From assembly GCA_902533445.1 (NCBI GenBank), contig CACALX010000004.1:1-64000 (forward strand): 64,000 nucleotides of DNA, given 5' to 3'. The translations under genes and the position numbers were made by a program. This stretch comes from an uncultured Pelagibacteraceae bacterium (GTDB lineage Bacteria; Pseudomonadota; Alphaproteobacteria; Pelagibacterales; Pelagibacteraceae). The stretch's first letter is position 1. Every line of letters starts with the position of its first letter. Positions 44,477-54,979 of this stretch are shown here, piece after piece. The notes beneath the pieces were generated by a model, which saw nothing but the letters and a program-made list of their open reading frames with translations, made no database searches and was not told where the DNA came from.

Positions 44477-44586
44477 TTGTTGCCGTTTCCGCAAAAACAT
44501 TAACTTTGCGGTGTCTTTGGAAACAAAGAGATCGACACTAGTCAGCGAGAGTTCGCCCACTAGTGCATTACTGCTATGCGTAACAA
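44477..44586 (+). ncRNA. Structured multi-hairpin leader of ffh
   Basis: About 110 bases that fold into an enclosed four-hairpin structure. The closing stem is TTGTTGC (44477-44483) with GTAACAA (44580-44586). Inside are CCGCAAA/TTTGCGG (44489-44495, 44505-44511); GTGTC/GACAC with TTTG/CAAA and a GAAA tetraloop (44511-44538); CACTAGT/ACTAGTG with GCGA/TCGC (44536-44565); and GCAT/ATGC (44565-44579). It ends eight bases before the ffh ATG. The SRP-RNA core sequence is absent, so it is not 4.5S RNA. I recall a candidate 'ffh' RNA motif from Pelagibacter searches; identity is unverified. Confidence 0.72.
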
Positions 44587-44594
44587 AAAAATAT

Positions 44595-45953
44595 ATGTTT
44601 GAAAATTTAACTAATAAATTCGAAGAAATTTTTTCTTCTTTAAAAAAAGCACCCTCTCTGAACGAAGCTCAGGTAGATGAGGGCTTGAGAAGCATTAGAC
44701 AAGCATTGCTTGAGGCGGATGTTTCTTTAGATGTTGCAAAAGAATTTATTGAAAAAGTGAAACCTAAAGCTTTAGGACAAGAAATCATAAGATCAACTTC
44801 TCCTGGAGATATGGTTGTAAAAATAGTTTACGATGAACTAGTAAACTTACTAGGTTCTAGCAATGTAGACATAAATTTAAACGTTGTACCGCCAGTTCCT
44901 ATGATGATGGTTGGTTTACAGGGTTCAGGTAAAACAACTTCGACTGCAAAATTAGCTAAATATTTAGAAGATAACAAAAAGAAAAAAGTGATGATGGTCA
45001 GTTTGGACATTTATAGGCCAGCAGCACAAGAACAGCTTAGATCTTTAGGTGAACAGAATAATATTTTGACACTTCCTATTATTGAAGGTCAACAACCAAC
45101 TGATATTTGCCAAAGAGCAATGAGTGCAGCAAATTTAAATGGAGCAGATATAATTTTATTTGACACAGCCGGAAGAACTCAAATTGATTTACAAATGATG
45201 AGCGAAATTAAACAAATTGAGAGCATGATTAATCCAGCAGAAACTTTTCTAGTAGCGGACTCTCTTACAGGTCAAGTTGCTGCTTCGGTTGCAAAAGAGT
45301 TTAAAAATACAGTTAACTTGTCTGGAATAATTTTAACTAGAGCTGATGGTGATGCTAGAGGCGGAGCTGCTGTAAGTATGAAATATGTATCAAATGTTCC
45401 TATAAAATTTTTGGGTATAGGTGAAAAAATTGAAAATTTTGAGGTATTTCATCCAGATAGAATAGCAAATAGAATTTTAGGAATGGGAGATATTGTTTCC
45501 CTTGTAGAAAAAGCGGCTCAAGATTTAGGTGAAGAGAATATTAAAAAAGCAGAAGAGAATTTAAAAAAAGGTCAATTTTCTATGGAGGATTACCTTTCAC
45601 AATTAAGACAGATGAAAAAAATGGGAGGCATTGAAGGGATCATGTCTTTTATGCCAGGAGTATCTAAAATTAAATCTCAAATGGATTCAGCAGGGATTGA
45701 CGAAAGTATTATCACAAAAAACGAATCTATCATTTTATCAATGACAAAAAAAGAGAGACAGAATCCAAAAATAATTGATGGTTCAAGAAAAAAAAGAATT
45801 GCTAATGGCTCTGGTACAGATCCAGCCACTATCAATAAATTGCTTAAGCAATTTAAAATGATGTCTGAAATGATGAAAAAGATGTCAAAAGGAAATCTGA
45901 AAGGTATATCTGATCAAGGGATACCACCAGAGCTATTTAATAAACTAAAATAA
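44595..45953 (+). CDS. ffh: Signal recognition particle GTPase Ffh (SRP54)
   Basis: Binds SRP RNA and signal sequences for membrane protein targeting. The 452-residue form starts MFENLTNKFEEIF, the normal Ffh beginning; the open frame reaches back to 44511 but that part is the structured leader. The N domain, P-loop VGLQGSGKTTSTAK, DIYRPAAQEQL, DTAGRTQ, TRADGDARGG, and the Met-rich M domain with RQMKKMGGIEGIMSFMPG and SGTDPATINKLLKQFKMM are clear. It begins a plus-strand operon with rpsP, trmD and rplS. Confidence 0.97.
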   Translation: MFENLTNKFEEIFSSLKKAPSLNEAQVDEGLRSIRQALLEADVSLDVAKEFIEKVKPKALGQEIIRSTSPGDMVVKIVYDELVNLLGSSNVDINLNVVPPVPMMMVGLQGSGKTTSTAKLAKYLEDNKKKKVMMVSLDIYRPAAQEQLRSLGEQNNILTLPIIEGQQPTDICQRAMSAANLNGADIILFDTAGRTQIDLQMMSEIKQIESMINPAETFLVADSLTGQVAASVAKEFKNTVNLSGIILTRADGDARGGAAVSMKYVSNVPIKFLGIGEKIENFEVFHPDRIANRILGMGDIVSLVEKAAQDLGEENIKKAEENLKKGQFSMEDYLSQLRQMKKMGGIEGIMSFMPGVSKIKSQMDSAGIDESIITKNESIILSMTKKERQNPKIIDGSRKKRIANGSGTDPATINKLLKQFKMMSEMMKKMSKGNLKGISDQGIPPELFNKLK

Positions 45954-45970
45954 TAAAATAAGGAGAACAA

Positions 45971-46393
45971 ATGTTAAAACTAAGATTATCAAGGGGAGGC
46001 ACTAAAAAGAGACCAGTTTACAAAGTTGTTGTAGCTGACAGTCGTTTCCCAAGAGATGGAAGATTTATAGAAAAAGTTGGTTTTTTTAACCCACTACTTC
46101 CTAAAGATAAAAAAAAAAGAGTAGGTCTTGAAGCTGAAAGAATTAAATATTGGCTAGGTCAAGGCGCCAAACCAACAACAAGAGTTGCAAGAATTTTAGG
46201 TGAAAATGACTTAATCCCTATGCCAGCAGCTGGAAATAATCCAAATAAAGCTATTCCTAAAAAAGAAAGAAATAAAAAAGAGGAAGATGGTGCAGAAGCT
46301 CCTAAAGCTCCAGCAACAGAAGAAGCACCAGCAGCAGAAGCTCCTAAAGAAGAAGCTCCTAAAGCAGAGGCTCCAGCTGAGGAAAAAAAATAA
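45971..46393 (+). CDS. rpsP: 30S ribosomal protein S16 with acidic Ala/Pro-rich tail
   Basis: Core residues 1-80 ([55 protein letters not shown]) are standard S16. After a basic linker (97-104) comes a low-complexity tail (105-140) of repeated A-P-K-E-E-A units, absent from typical S16, which ends near residue 80-100. A clear Shine-Dalgarno AAGGAGAA precedes the ATG. A similar tail is on L19 two genes downstream. Confidence 0.96.
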   Translation: MLKLRLSRGGTKKRPVYKVVVADSRFPRDGRFIEKVGFFNPLLPKDKKKRVGLEAERIKYWLGQGAKPTTRVARILGENDLIPMPAAGNNPNKAIPKKERNKKEEDGAEAPKAPATEEAPAAEAPKEEAPKAEAPAEEKK

Positions 46394-46407
46394 ACTAAGG
46401 ACAGTAT

Positions 46408-47094
46408 ATGTGGCAAGCTCAAGTGTTTACACTTTATCCAGATATTTTTCCTGGTCCTTTGTCTAAAGGTCTATATGGAAAAGCAATGTCTAAAAATATT
46501 TGGAATTTAAAAGTAGTAAACATTAGAGATGCTGCTGAGGATAAACATAAAACTGTAGATGATACTCCTTATGGAGGTGGTTCTGGTATGTTGATGAAAG
46601 CTGATGTATTAGCAAAATCATTAGATCAAAATAAAAATGAGGGAGAAAAGATATTATATTTATCTCCAAGAGGAAAAAAATTTGATCAAAATTATGCCAA
46701 AGAATTATCAAAGGAAAAATCGGTTTCGATAATTTGTGGACACTTCGAAGGAGTTGATGAAAGAGTGTTAAGCACAAGAAATATAGAAGAAGTCAGCATT
46801 GGAGACTTTATTTTATCAGGAGGAGAGTCAGCAGCATTTGTGGTGATTGATAGTATTTTGAGACTTTTACCTGGTGTTCTGGGAAATGAAAATTCTACGG
46901 TAAACGAAAGTTTTGAAAATGGATTATTAGAGTATCCTCAGTTCACAAAACCTCAAATATGGGAGGAAAAAGCTGTTCCAGAAGTACTTTTGTCAGGAGA
47001 TCACAACAAAATTAAACACTGGCGTTTATCTCAATCTGAGGCTATAACACGCGTCCGAAGACCAGATTTATGGGAAAAATATAAGAAGAATTAA
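46408..47094 (+). CDS. trmD: tRNA (guanine-N1)-methyltransferase TrmD
   Basis: Methylates G37 of tRNAs to prevent frameshifting. The 228-residue SPOUT protein shows [19 protein letters not shown] (5-23), [16 protein letters not shown] (about 51-66), [23 protein letters not shown], and the knot sequence [18 protein letters not shown], all conserved. It lies in the classical rpsP-trmD-rplS order; no rimM gene is present between rpsP and trmD. Confidence 0.97.
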   Translation: MWQAQVFTLYPDIFPGPLSKGLYGKAMSKNIWNLKVVNIRDAAEDKHKTVDDTPYGGGSGMLMKADVLAKSLDQNKNEGEKILYLSPRGKKFDQNYAKELSKEKSVSIICGHFEGVDERVLSTRNIEEVSIGDFILSGGESAAFVVIDSILRLLPGVLGNENSTVNESFENGLLEYPQFTKPQIWEEKAVPEVLLSGDHNKIKHWRLSQSEAITRVRRPDLWEKYKKN

Positions 47095-47110
47095 TTTGAT
47101 AAATATTACT

Positions 47111-47665
47111 ATGAAAACAATTGAAGAGATAAATCAACATAACGTTAAAAAAATACTTTCAGAAAAAAAGATACCTGAATTCTACCCTGGAGATGTAGTT
47201 AAAGTAGGTGTCAGAATTACAGAGGGAAAAAAAGAGAGAATTCAATATTTTGAAGGGGTTTGCATTGCAAAAAAAAACAGAGATTTAAACTCGTCTTTCA
47301 CAGTTAGAAAAATTTCTTTTGGTGAAGGTGTTGAAAGAACATTTCCACTTTATGGAACTCTGATTGACTCAATTAAAGTTATTAGATCAGGGAAAGTAAG
47401 AAGAGCAAAATTATATTATCTAAGAGATAGAACAGGAAAGTCAGCAAGGATTGCAGAAAAAATTAGAAAAAAAATTGGTATAGATGTAGATGTAAAACCC
47501 GAAACAGTTACTGAAGAAAATGTAGCATCACCGACAGAAGCTCCAAAAGAAGAGGCTCCTAAAGTAGAAGCAGCTCCAGCAGAAGAAGCTTCAAAAGAAG
47601 AAGCCCCTAAGACAGAAGAAGCTACTGCCGAACAATCAACAGAAAGTACTTCAGAAAAAAAATAA
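47111..47665 (+). CDS. rplS: 50S ribosomal protein L19 with acidic Ala/Glu-rich tail
   Basis: Residues 1-118 form normal L19 ([53 protein letters not shown]-like region). Residues ~131-184 form a low-complexity tail with repeated APKEEAPK-type units. I place the start at the ATG at 47111; the frame continues to a TTG at 47096 that would add five residues. Family members usually end near residue 115-125, so the tail is an addition. Confidence 0.95.
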   Translation: MKTIEEINQHNVKKILSEKKIPEFYPGDVVKVGVRITEGKKERIQYFEGVCIAKKNRDLNSSFTVRKISFGEGVERTFPLYGTLIDSIKVIRSGKVRRAKLYYLRDRTGKSARIAEKIRKKIGIDVDVKPETVTEENVASPTEAPKEEAPKVEAAPAEEASKEEAPKTEEATAEQSTESTSEKK

Positions 47666-47676
47666 TTTTTTTTTCA

Positions 47677-49080
47677 ATGTCCACTACTCTTTACGATAAA
47701 ATTTGGAATGATCATCTGGTAGATCAGCAAGAAGATGGAACAGCTTTATTGTTTGTCGATAGACACTTAATTCATGAAGTTACTAGTCCACAAGCGTTTG
47801 AAGGTTTAAGAAATTCAAATAGAAAAGTTCGTCATCCTAATTTAACTTTAGCTGTTGCTGATCATAATGTTCCAACGACGGATAGAACTAAAGGGATATC
47901 AGATCAGGAGTCGAAAATACAAGTTGATACATTAGAATCAAATTGTAAGGAATTTGGTGTGCAGCTTTTTGGTATGGATGATAAACGACAAGGAATTGTT
48001 CATATTATTGGACCAGAACAAGGATTTACTCAACCAGGAACAGTTATTGTATGTGGAGATAGTCATACGGCAACACATGGAGCTTTTGGTTCGCTAGCTT
48101 TCGGTATTGGAACATCTGAAGTTGAACATGTTTTAGCAACGCAAACACTCGTTCAAAAAAAAGCAAAAAATTTTAGAATTAATGTTAATGGAACACTTCC
48201 ATTAGGAGTAACATCTAAAGATGTAATTCTTCAAATCATTGGCAATATTGGTACTGCAGGCGGAACAGGGTGTGTAGTTGAATATGCTGGAGATTTAATA
48301 AGATCGTTAAGTGTTGAACAAAGAATGACTATTTGCAATATGACCATTGAGGGTGGTGCAAGAGCTGGATTAATTGCTCCAGATGAAAAAATATTTGAAT
48401 ATTTAAAAGGTAAACCCATGTCTCCTAAAGGACAAAATTGGGAAAAAGCACTTGAGTACTGGAACAATTTAAAAACAGATGCTGATGCAAGTTTTGATAA
48501 AGAAATAAATCTTAATGCAAATGAGATTTTACCTATGATTACTTGGGGGACATCACCTCAAGACGTAATTACAATTGATGGAAAAGTACCTAATCCTCAA
48601 AATGAAAAAGATGAGGATAAAAAGAACTCAATTGAAAGAGCGCTAAAATATATGGGATTAACACCTGATATGGCAGCAACTGATATTAAAATAGATAAAG
48701 TATTTATTGGAAGCTGTACAAATGGAAGAATTGAAGATTTGAGGGAAGCTGCTAAAATCTTAAAGGATAAAAAAATATCATCTCATGTAAATGCTATTGT
48801 AGTTCCCGGGTCAGGATTAGTTAAAGAACAAGCTGAGCAAGAAGGTTTAGATAAAATATTTGTAAATTCAGGATTTGAATGGAGAGAGCCAGGTTGTTCT
48901 ATGTGTTTAGCAATGAATGCAGATAAATTAAAACCAGAGGAAAGATGTGCGTCTACCTCAAACAGAAACTTTGAAGGAAGACAGGGAAGAGGTGGCAGAA
49001 CGCATTTAGTAAGCCCTGGGATGGCAGCTGCAGCTGCAATCTCTGGCAATTTAGATGATGTAAGAAAGTATCAAAATTAA
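47677..49080 (+). CDS. leuC: 3-isopropylmalate dehydratase large subunit
   Basis: Isomerises 2- to 3-isopropylmalate in leucine synthesis. The 467-residue protein has [21 protein letters not shown] (about 61-70), [20 protein letters not shown], and the 4Fe-4S ligands in [12 protein letters not shown] and GCSMCLAMN. Forms a heterodimer with LeuD. The next gene starts directly after the stop codon, and leuB overlaps leuD, so leuCDB is one operon; leuA is not in the window. Confidence 0.97.
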   Translation: MSTTLYDKIWNDHLVDQQEDGTALLFVDRHLIHEVTSPQAFEGLRNSNRKVRHPNLTLAVADHNVPTTDRTKGISDQESKIQVDTLESNCKEFGVQLFGMDDKRQGIVHIIGPEQGFTQPGTVIVCGDSHTATHGAFGSLAFGIGTSEVEHVLATQTLVQKKAKNFRINVNGTLPLGVTSKDVILQIIGNIGTAGGTGCVVEYAGDLIRSLSVEQRMTICNMTIEGGARAGLIAPDEKIFEYLKGKPMSPKGQNWEKALEYWNNLKTDADASFDKEINLNANEILPMITWGTSPQDVITIDGKVPNPQNEKDEDKKNSIERALKYMGLTPDMAATDIKIDKVFIGSCTNGRIEDLREAAKILKDKKISSHVNAIVVPGSGLVKEQAEQEGLDKIFVNSGFEWREPGCSMCLAMNADKLKPEERCASTSNRNFEGRQGRGGRTHLVSPGMAAAAAISGNLDDVRKYQN

Positions 49081-49686
49081 ATGCAAAAATTTAATACATT
49101 AAAAAGCATTCCAGCTTATTTACCAATCGTAAATATCGATACAGATATGATTATTCCTAAGCAATTTTTAAAAACGATAAAAAGAACTGGACTTGGAAAA
49201 AATTTGTTTTTTGAAATGAGATATGACGATAATGGAAAAGAAATTAATGATTTTGTATTAAATCAGGAACCATTTAATAACTCAAAAATTTTAATTGCAG
49301 GAAACAATTTTGGATGTGGTTCATCAAGAGAGCATGCTCCATGGGCATTGTTAGATTTTGGAATTACTTGCGTGATTAGTTCAAGTTATGCTGATATTTT
49401 TTATAGTAATTGTTTTAAAAATGGAATTTTACCAATAATTCTCGAAGAAGAAAAAATAAAAGAACTTTCTGAATACGCAAATAGAAAAGAGGAAATTTCT
49501 GTAGACTTAAATGATCAAAAAATTATTTATGGAAACAATGAAATTAAATTTGAAATAGATCCATTTAAGAAAAAATGTTTGCTAGAAGGACTAGATGATA
49601 TTGCTCTCTCTTTAAAAAAATCTGACAAAATCGAAAATTTTGAAAATAAATTAAAAGATAAAAAACCTTGGGTTTTTAATGATTAA
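49081..49686 (+). CDS. leuD: 3-isopropylmalate dehydratase small subunit
   Basis: A 201-residue swivel-domain protein. [20 protein letters not shown] (about 18-37), [20 protein letters not shown] (70-89) and [19 protein letters not shown] are the conserved LeuD blocks that complete the LeuC active site. Starts with no gap after leuC and overlaps leuB by eight bases. Confidence 0.97.
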   Translation: MQKFNTLKSIPAYLPIVNIDTDMIIPKQFLKTIKRTGLGKNLFFEMRYDDNGKEINDFVLNQEPFNNSKILIAGNNFGCGSSREHAPWALLDFGITCVISSSYADIFYSNCFKNGILPIILEEEKIKELSEYANRKEEISVDLNDQKIIYGNNEIKFEIDPFKKKCLLEGLDDIALSLKKSDKIENFENKLKDKKPWVFND

Positions 49687-50785
49687 AGTAAAAAAAAGAA
49701 AAATTCTATTATTACCAGGAGATGGTATTGGGCCTGAAGTAATTGGCGAAGTTAAAAAAATAATTAACTGGTTCAATGATAAAAAATCTTTAGACTTTGA
49801 AATAGATGAAGATCTTGCTGGTGGATGTTCTTACGATAAACACGGTACACCTATAACAGATGAAGTTTTTTATAAAGCTTTAGAGAGTGAAGTTGTTATG
49901 CTTGGTGCAGTAGGAGGACCTAAGTGGGATAATATTGAGTTTTCAAAAAAACCTGAGAGAGCTTTATTAAAATTAAGAAAAGAATTAAAATTATTTGCAA
50001 ATTTGAGACCTGCAATATGTTTTGAACAATTAGTTGGCGCATCAACACTTAAACCAGAAGTGGTTTCTGGTTTAGATATAATGATTGTAAGAGAATTAAC
50101 AGGTGGAATTTATTTTGGTGAACCGAGAGGTATTAAACCAATAGAAAATGGTGAAAGAAAAGGAATAAACACTCATACTTATACTACTAGTGAAATTACT
50201 AGAGTTGCAAGAGTTGCTTTTGATCTTGCTAGAAAAAGATCAAATAAAGTTACCTCTTGTGAGAAATCTAATGTAATGGAAGCCGGACAACTATGGAAAG
50301 AAGAAGTTCAGGAACTTCATGAAAAAGAATACAAAGATGTCGAGCTAAGTCATATGCTTGCAGATAACTGTTCAATGCAATTACTTAGAAATCCAAAACA
50401 ATTTGATGTAATTGTTACTGATAATTTATTTGGTGACATGCTTTCAGATCAAGCTTCAATGTTAACAGGATCTTTAGGTTTATTACCTTCTGCATCTTTA
50501 GGTGCAAAAAATAAAGATGGTGAAATGAGAGCAATGTATGAACCCATACATGGTTCAGCTCCTGATATTGAAGGAAAAGGACTAGCAAATCCAATCGCAA
50601 CAGTACTTAGTTTTGCAATGGCTTTAAGATATTCTTTAAATCTTGATAGTGAAGCTGATGCTTTAGAGAATGCAGTACAAGCTGTGTTAAATGATGGTCT
50701 AAGAACGAAAGATATCCTTTCTGAGGGTATGAAAGAAGTATCTACTTCGCAAATGGGCGATGCGATAATTTCAAAATTGCAATAA
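49679..50785 (+). CDS. leuB: 3-isopropylmalate dehydrogenase
   Basis: NAD-dependent oxidative decarboxylation of 3-isopropylmalate. The 368-residue protein has [18 protein letters not shown] (10-27), [37 protein letters not shown] (about 140-153), and the Mg-binding [15 protein letters not shown] (about 247-261) and [15 protein letters not shown]. Standard length and last gene of leuCDB. Confidence 0.97.
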   Translation: MIKVKKRKILLLPGDGIGPEVIGEVKKIINWFNDKKSLDFEIDEDLAGGCSYDKHGTPITDEVFYKALESEVVMLGAVGGPKWDNIEFSKKPERALLKLRKELKLFANLRPAICFEQLVGASTLKPEVVSGLDIMIVRELTGGIYFGEPRGIKPIENGERKGINTHTYTTSEITRVARVAFDLARKRSNKVTSCEKSNVMEAGQLWKEEVQELHEKEYKDVELSHMLADNCSMQLLRNPKQFDVIVTDNLFGDMLSDQASMLTGSLGLLPSASLGAKNKDGEMRAMYEPIHGSAPDIEGKGLANPIATVLSFAMALRYSLNLDSEADALENAVQAVLNDGLRTKDILSEGMKEVSTSQMGDAIISKLQ

Positions 50786-50811
50786 ACCTCTAAGTATTCT
50801 AAGCTTTTCAA

Positions 50812-52575
50812 ATGCCAAGTTATTCTGCACCTGTCAAAGATATGATGTTTCTCTATGAAAAATTAAGAGATAACAAAAATTATAATGATCTTGAAAGATA
50901 TAATGAAGTTAGCTCAGATTTGGTTAAAGATATTTTAGAAGAAGCAGCTAAAATCAATCAAAATTTAATTTTACCACTTGCTAAAGCTGGTGATGAAAAT
51001 CCGGCAGTTTTAGAAAATGGTGTAGTTAGAACACCACCAGGATATAAAGAAGCTTATCAGAAATATATTGAGGATGGATGGACTTCATTGTCATGTGATC
51101 CAAAATATGGTGGTCAAGGAATGCCAAAAACAGTAAGTGCTTTTTTTGACGAAATGCTGTCCTCTGCGAGTTTATCTTTTAAACTTTATAGTGAATTAAG
51201 TATTGGAGCATACAATTGTATTAATCATCATGCTACTGATGAAATAAAAGATAAATATTTACCTAAAATTGTAGAAGGTAAATGGAGTGGCACGATGTGT
51301 TTAACTGAACCTGTTTGTGGTACTGATTTAGGTTTACTTAAAACAAAAGCAGTTAGTCAATCTGATGGAACTTATAAAATAACTGGCCAAAAAATTTTCA
51401 TCACATCAGGCGATCATGACTTAACAGAAAATATTGTTCATTTAGTCTTAGCAAGATCTACCGACTCTCCTCCAGGAACAAAAGGAATAAGTTTATTTTT
51501 AGTACCCAAGTTTTTAGTAAATCAAGATGGATCAGTTGGACAAAGAAATGGTATTTCAACGGGATCTATTGAAACAAAAATGGGAATTAAAGGTTCGGCA
51601 ACTTGTGTCTTAAACTTTGATGATGCAACAGGATATATGATTGGTCCTAAGGACAAAGGTTTAAATGCAATGTTCACTATGATGAATCTTGAGAGAATTG
51701 TAGTCGGCATTCAGGGATTGGGTATTTCAGAAATTGCTTACCAAAATTCACTTGCTTATGCAAAAGAGAGAAAACAAGGAAAAACTAATAATTCTAAATC
51801 TACAAATGGTGCAGATTTTATTATTGACCATGCAGACATAAGAAGAACTTTATTAAACATGAAATCAATAATTGAGGGAGAAAGAGCTTTATGCTTTTGG
51901 CTGTCTCAACAAACCGAAGTTAGTCTTCATCATCCAGATGAAAAAATTAAACAGGAAGCTTCTGATTATGTTTCTTTGATGACACCTGTAGTTAAATCTT
52001 TATTTACTGATTTAGCCATGGAGATTACGAGTGATGCTATGCAGATTCATGGAGGGTACGGTTATACTAAAGACCAAGGTATTGAACAATTATATAGAGA
52101 TAATAGGATCACACCGATATATGAAGGAACCAATTCAGTTCAAGCTGCTGATTTAGTATTTAGAAAGTTAATAAATAGAAATGGTGATGTAATTTCTAAA
52201 TTTTTAGAAATGATAAAATCTGAATGTGAAAACAAACATGAAAAGGTAAAATCTTTTACAAAAGATCTTACATATTATCTTGATATTTTATCAAAGTTCA
52301 CTGGTTGGATTGTAGATAAAAATAAAATCGAAAAAGATGATGTTTCTGCAGCTGCGAATGATTATTTAAAAACACTTGGTTATATTTCAATTGCTTTTTC
52401 ATGGATAAAAATTTTAGAAATTAGTTTTAAAGATTATGAAGAAAATAAAGAGTTTTATTCAGATAAAATTAATACAGCTAAATTCTACTTTGAAAAAGTG
52501 TTACCAAGAGCAGAATATCACTATAAATCTGCAGTTTCAGGCAGCTCAAATATAATGAAATTTAAATTTAATTAA
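50812..52575 (+). CDS. dmdC: Acyl-CoA dehydrogenase, probable DmdC (methylmercaptopropionyl-CoA dehydrogenase)
   Basis: A 587-residue FAD acyl-CoA dehydrogenase of the long DmdC/FadE type. CLTEPVCGTDLGLLKTKA (about 163-180), KITGQKIFITSGDHD, QIHGGYGYTKDQGIEQLYRD and PIYEGTNSVQAADLVFRK, which holds the catalytic Glu, are visible. In the DMSP demethylation pathway DmdC oxidises 3-methylmercaptopropionyl-CoA to methylthioacryloyl-CoA. The family also contains ordinary fatty acyl-CoA dehydrogenases; the assignment rests on length and on lying two bases before the dmdB-like gene, in one operon with dmdA. Confidence 0.87.
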   Translation: MPSYSAPVKDMMFLYEKLRDNKNYNDLERYNEVSSDLVKDILEEAAKINQNLILPLAKAGDENPAVLENGVVRTPPGYKEAYQKYIEDGWTSLSCDPKYGGQGMPKTVSAFFDEMLSSASLSFKLYSELSIGAYNCINHHATDEIKDKYLPKIVEGKWSGTMCLTEPVCGTDLGLLKTKAVSQSDGTYKITGQKIFITSGDHDLTENIVHLVLARSTDSPPGTKGISLFLVPKFLVNQDGSVGQRNGISTGSIETKMGIKGSATCVLNFDDATGYMIGPKDKGLNAMFTMMNLERIVVGIQGLGISEIAYQNSLAYAKERKQGKTNNSKSTNGADFIIDHADIRRTLLNMKSIIEGERALCFWLSQQTEVSLHHPDEKIKQEASDYVSLMTPVVKSLFTDLAMEITSDAMQIHGGYGYTKDQGIEQLYRDNRITPIYEGTNSVQAADLVFRKLINRNGDVISKFLEMIKSECENKHEKVKSFTKDLTYYLDILSKFTGWIVDKNKIEKDDVSAAANDYLKTLGYISIAFSWIKILEISFKDYEENKEFYSDKINTAKFYFEKVLPRAEYHYKSAVSGSSNIMKFKFN

Positions 52576-52577
52576 TA

Positions 52578-54194
52578 ATGAATCATTACGATATTAATCT
52601 GGATAGAAATAATGCAAATTATGTTCCATTAACACCACTAACATTTTTACAAAGAGCTAAAGATATTTATCCTGATTATGAGGCTATAGTTTATGAGGAT
52701 AGAAGCTATACTTGGAATGAAGTTTATAAAAGAGCAGTAAAATTTTCCAGTGCACTTTCTAAAATTGGTATTCAAAAAGGAGATACAGTATCTTTTTTAG
52801 CTTTTAATACTCCTGAAATTTTTGAGGCACACTACTCAGTTCCAATGACAGGAGCTGTTTTAAATACAATAAATATAAGATTAGATGCTAATACAATTAA
52901 TTATATTTTAAATCACAGTGATGCGAAGGTATTAGTTGTAGATAGACAATTACATGTAGAAGTAAAAAAAGCTTTAAAAAATTTAAATAAAAAAATCACT
53001 GTTATAGATATTAACGACAAAAATGCTGATCAATCGAAATTGGAAAAAATTGGAGATTTAGAATACGAAAGTTTTTTAAATACTGGAGATGAGAATTTTA
53101 ATTGGAAAATGCCTGATGATGAATGGCAGGCAATATCTTTAAGTTATACTTCAGGTACAACTGGCAATCCTAAAGGTGTTGTTTACCATCATAGAGGTGC
53201 GTACTTAATGTCCACAGGAAGCACTGTTGCCTGGAACATGCCTAATCGTTTAAACTTTTTAACGGTTGTGCCTATGTTTCATTGTAATGGTTGGTGCTAT
53301 CCATGGACAGTTCCAATGTTAAATGGAAAAACAATTTGCTTGAGAAATATTGATGTTAAGAAAATTTTTGAGCTTATTGATAAATATGACATTACTCATT
53401 TTGGAGGAGCACCAATAGTTTTAAATATGATAACGGGTGCTCCTGAAAGTGATAGAAAAAAATTAAAGCATAAGGTTTATGTCTTAACTGCTGGAGCACC
53501 TCCCCCAAGTATTATTTTTAAAAAAATGAAATCCCTTGGATTTGAAGTTATGCATGTTTATGGTCTTACAGAAACATATGGTCATGTTACACAATGTGCG
53601 TGGAATGATGGATGGAATGATTTAGATGAAGATAAACAAAATGAGATTAAAGCAAGACAAGGAGTAAGATATCCTAACACAGAAGGAGTAACAGTTTTAA
53701 ATCCAGAGACAATGAAAGAAGTTCCTAAAGATGGAAAAACCATCGGAGAGATCATGATTAGAGGAAATGTAGTAATGAAAGGTTACTTTAAAGATAAAGA
53801 AGCTACTGACAAAGCAATGAAAGATGGATGGTTTCATAGTGGTGACTTGGCAGTTATGTTTCCTGATGGATATGTAAAAATCCAAGATAGATCGAAGGAT
53901 ATTATTATTTCAGGGGGAGAAAATATTTCATCAATAGAAATTGAAAATACATTGTCTAAACATCCTTCTGTTTCAATAGCGGCTGTAGTTGCTAAACCAG
54001 ATGAAAAATGGGGAGAAGTACCTTGTGCTTTCATAGAGATGGTTCAAGATAAGCCTGTTACTGAAAAAGAATTAACTGATTTTTGTAAAGAAACTTTGGC
54101 TGGATTTAAAGTTCCCAAAAAGGTTGTTTTTTGCGAACTACCTAAGACATCAACTGGAAAAATACAGAAGTTTGAACTGAGAAAAAAAGTTTAG
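52578..54194 (+). CDS. dmdB: Acyl-CoA ligase, probable DmdB (3-methylmercaptopropionate-CoA ligase)
   Basis: A 538-residue ANL-family enzyme. The P-loop is SYTSGTTGNPKGVVYHHRG (about 189-207), followed by MFHCNGWCYPW, GLTETYGHVT (about 331-340), HSGDLAVMFPDGYVKIQDRS (about 418-437) and the C-terminal LPKTSTGKIQKF with catalytic lysine. DmdB makes CoA thioesters of methylmercaptopropionate, the product of DmdA. The family also includes medium-chain acyl ligases, so substrate choice relies on the operon with dmdC and dmdA. Confidence 0.88.
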   Translation: MNHYDINLDRNNANYVPLTPLTFLQRAKDIYPDYEAIVYEDRSYTWNEVYKRAVKFSSALSKIGIQKGDTVSFLAFNTPEIFEAHYSVPMTGAVLNTINIRLDANTINYILNHSDAKVLVVDRQLHVEVKKALKNLNKKITVIDINDKNADQSKLEKIGDLEYESFLNTGDENFNWKMPDDEWQAISLSYTSGTTGNPKGVVYHHRGAYLMSTGSTVAWNMPNRLNFLTVVPMFHCNGWCYPWTVPMLNGKTICLRNIDVKKIFELIDKYDITHFGGAPIVLNMITGAPESDRKKLKHKVYVLTAGAPPPSIIFKKMKSLGFEVMHVYGLTETYGHVTQCAWNDGWNDLDEDKQNEIKARQGVRYPNTEGVTVLNPETMKEVPKDGKTIGEIMIRGNVVMKGYFKDKEATDKAMKDGWFHSGDLAVMFPDGYVKIQDRSKDIIISGGENISSIEIENTLSKHPSVSIAAVVAKPDEKWGEVPCAFIEMVQDKPVTEKELTDFCKETLAGFKVPKKVVFCELPKTSTGKIQKFELRKKV

Positions 54195-54202
54195 GAATCT
54201 AA

Positions 54203-54979
54203 TTGAATTTTGAAATCGAAAATAAAAGTATTTTTGCTTCAGACAATGGCAAAGGTATAGATAAAAACAAAGATACCATTGTTTTTCTTCATGGAAGTGG
54301 CTTATCCCATATTGTTTGGTCATTAAGTGAGCAATTTTTTTCAAATAATAATTTCAATGTATTATCTATTGATCTACCAGGACATGGAAATTCTAAGGGG
54401 CCATGTTTAAAAACTATTGAGGAAATTGCAGAATGGTTGGAACTTGTATTTGATGCCTTAGATCTTCAAAATTTAATTTTAGTTGGTCATTCACAAGGAT
54501 GTTTAGAAATACTTGAGTATTCCCATAGATACAAAGATAGACTTAAAAAAATAGTCTTTGTAGGTGGATCTAATAAAATGCCTGTTCATCCTGATTTGAT
54601 TGAGCTTGCAGAAAATGGAGATTCTGGTGCAGTAAAGTTAATGATGAAGTGGGGATACGAGGGTTCAAAAAAATTTATAGGTGGAAATCCAGTTGAAAGA
54701 ATTATTCAATCTCCAAAAGATATTAGTGAAATACTTGCTGTAGATCTTATAGCTTGTAATAACTACAAAAATGGTTCAACCGCAGCTGGGTCTATCGAGG
54801 TTCCATCAATGTTTGTTTTTGGTTCTCTAGACAAAATGGTTAATTTAGAATCTGGAAAAAAATTCTCTCAATTAATCAAAAATTCAACTATTCATGTAAT
54901 TGAAGGATGTGGACATATGATTATGATTGAAAAAGCATTTGAAATGCGGGACAAGGTTTTAGAATTTTTAAATAAATGA
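54203..54979 (+). CDS. Alpha/beta hydrolase inside the dmd operon
   Basis: A 258-residue serine hydrolase. [10 protein letters not shown] holds the oxyanion hole, [13 protein letters not shown] the nucleophile Ser, [11 protein letters not shown] the Asp and [10 protein letters not shown] the His. Substrate unknown. The start is a TTG with an upstream AGGAAT; its last four bases overlap the dmdA start (ATGA), so it is tightly coupled to dmdA. It could act on a CoA thioester or methylthio intermediate of DMSP breakdown, a step for which no DmdD-type crotonase is present nearby. Function is inferred from position only. Confidence 0.88.
   Translation: MNFEIENKSIFASDNGKGIDKNKDTIVFLHGSGLSHIVWSLSEQFFSNNNFNVLSIDLPGHGNSKGPCLKTIEEIAEWLELVFDALDLQNLILVGHSQGCLEILEYSHRYKDRLKKIVFVGGSNKMPVHPDLIELAENGDSGAVKLMMKWGYEGSKKFIGGNPVERIIQSPKDISEILAVDLIACNNYKNGSTAAGSIEVPSMFVFGSLDKMVNLESGKKFSQLIKNSTIHVIEGCGHMIMIEKAFEMRDKVLEFLNK

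Noticed and set aside
44477-44586. SRP (4.5S) RNA gene
   Set aside because: Next to ffh and highly structured, but it lacks the conserved GGAAGGAAGCAGCC-like core and has several short hairpins instead of one long one.
44511-44594. N-terminal extension of Ffh
   Set aside because: The frame is open from a GTG at 44511, but the added residues have no Ffh similarity and fall within the structured leader; MFENLTNKFEEIF at 44595 is the family start.
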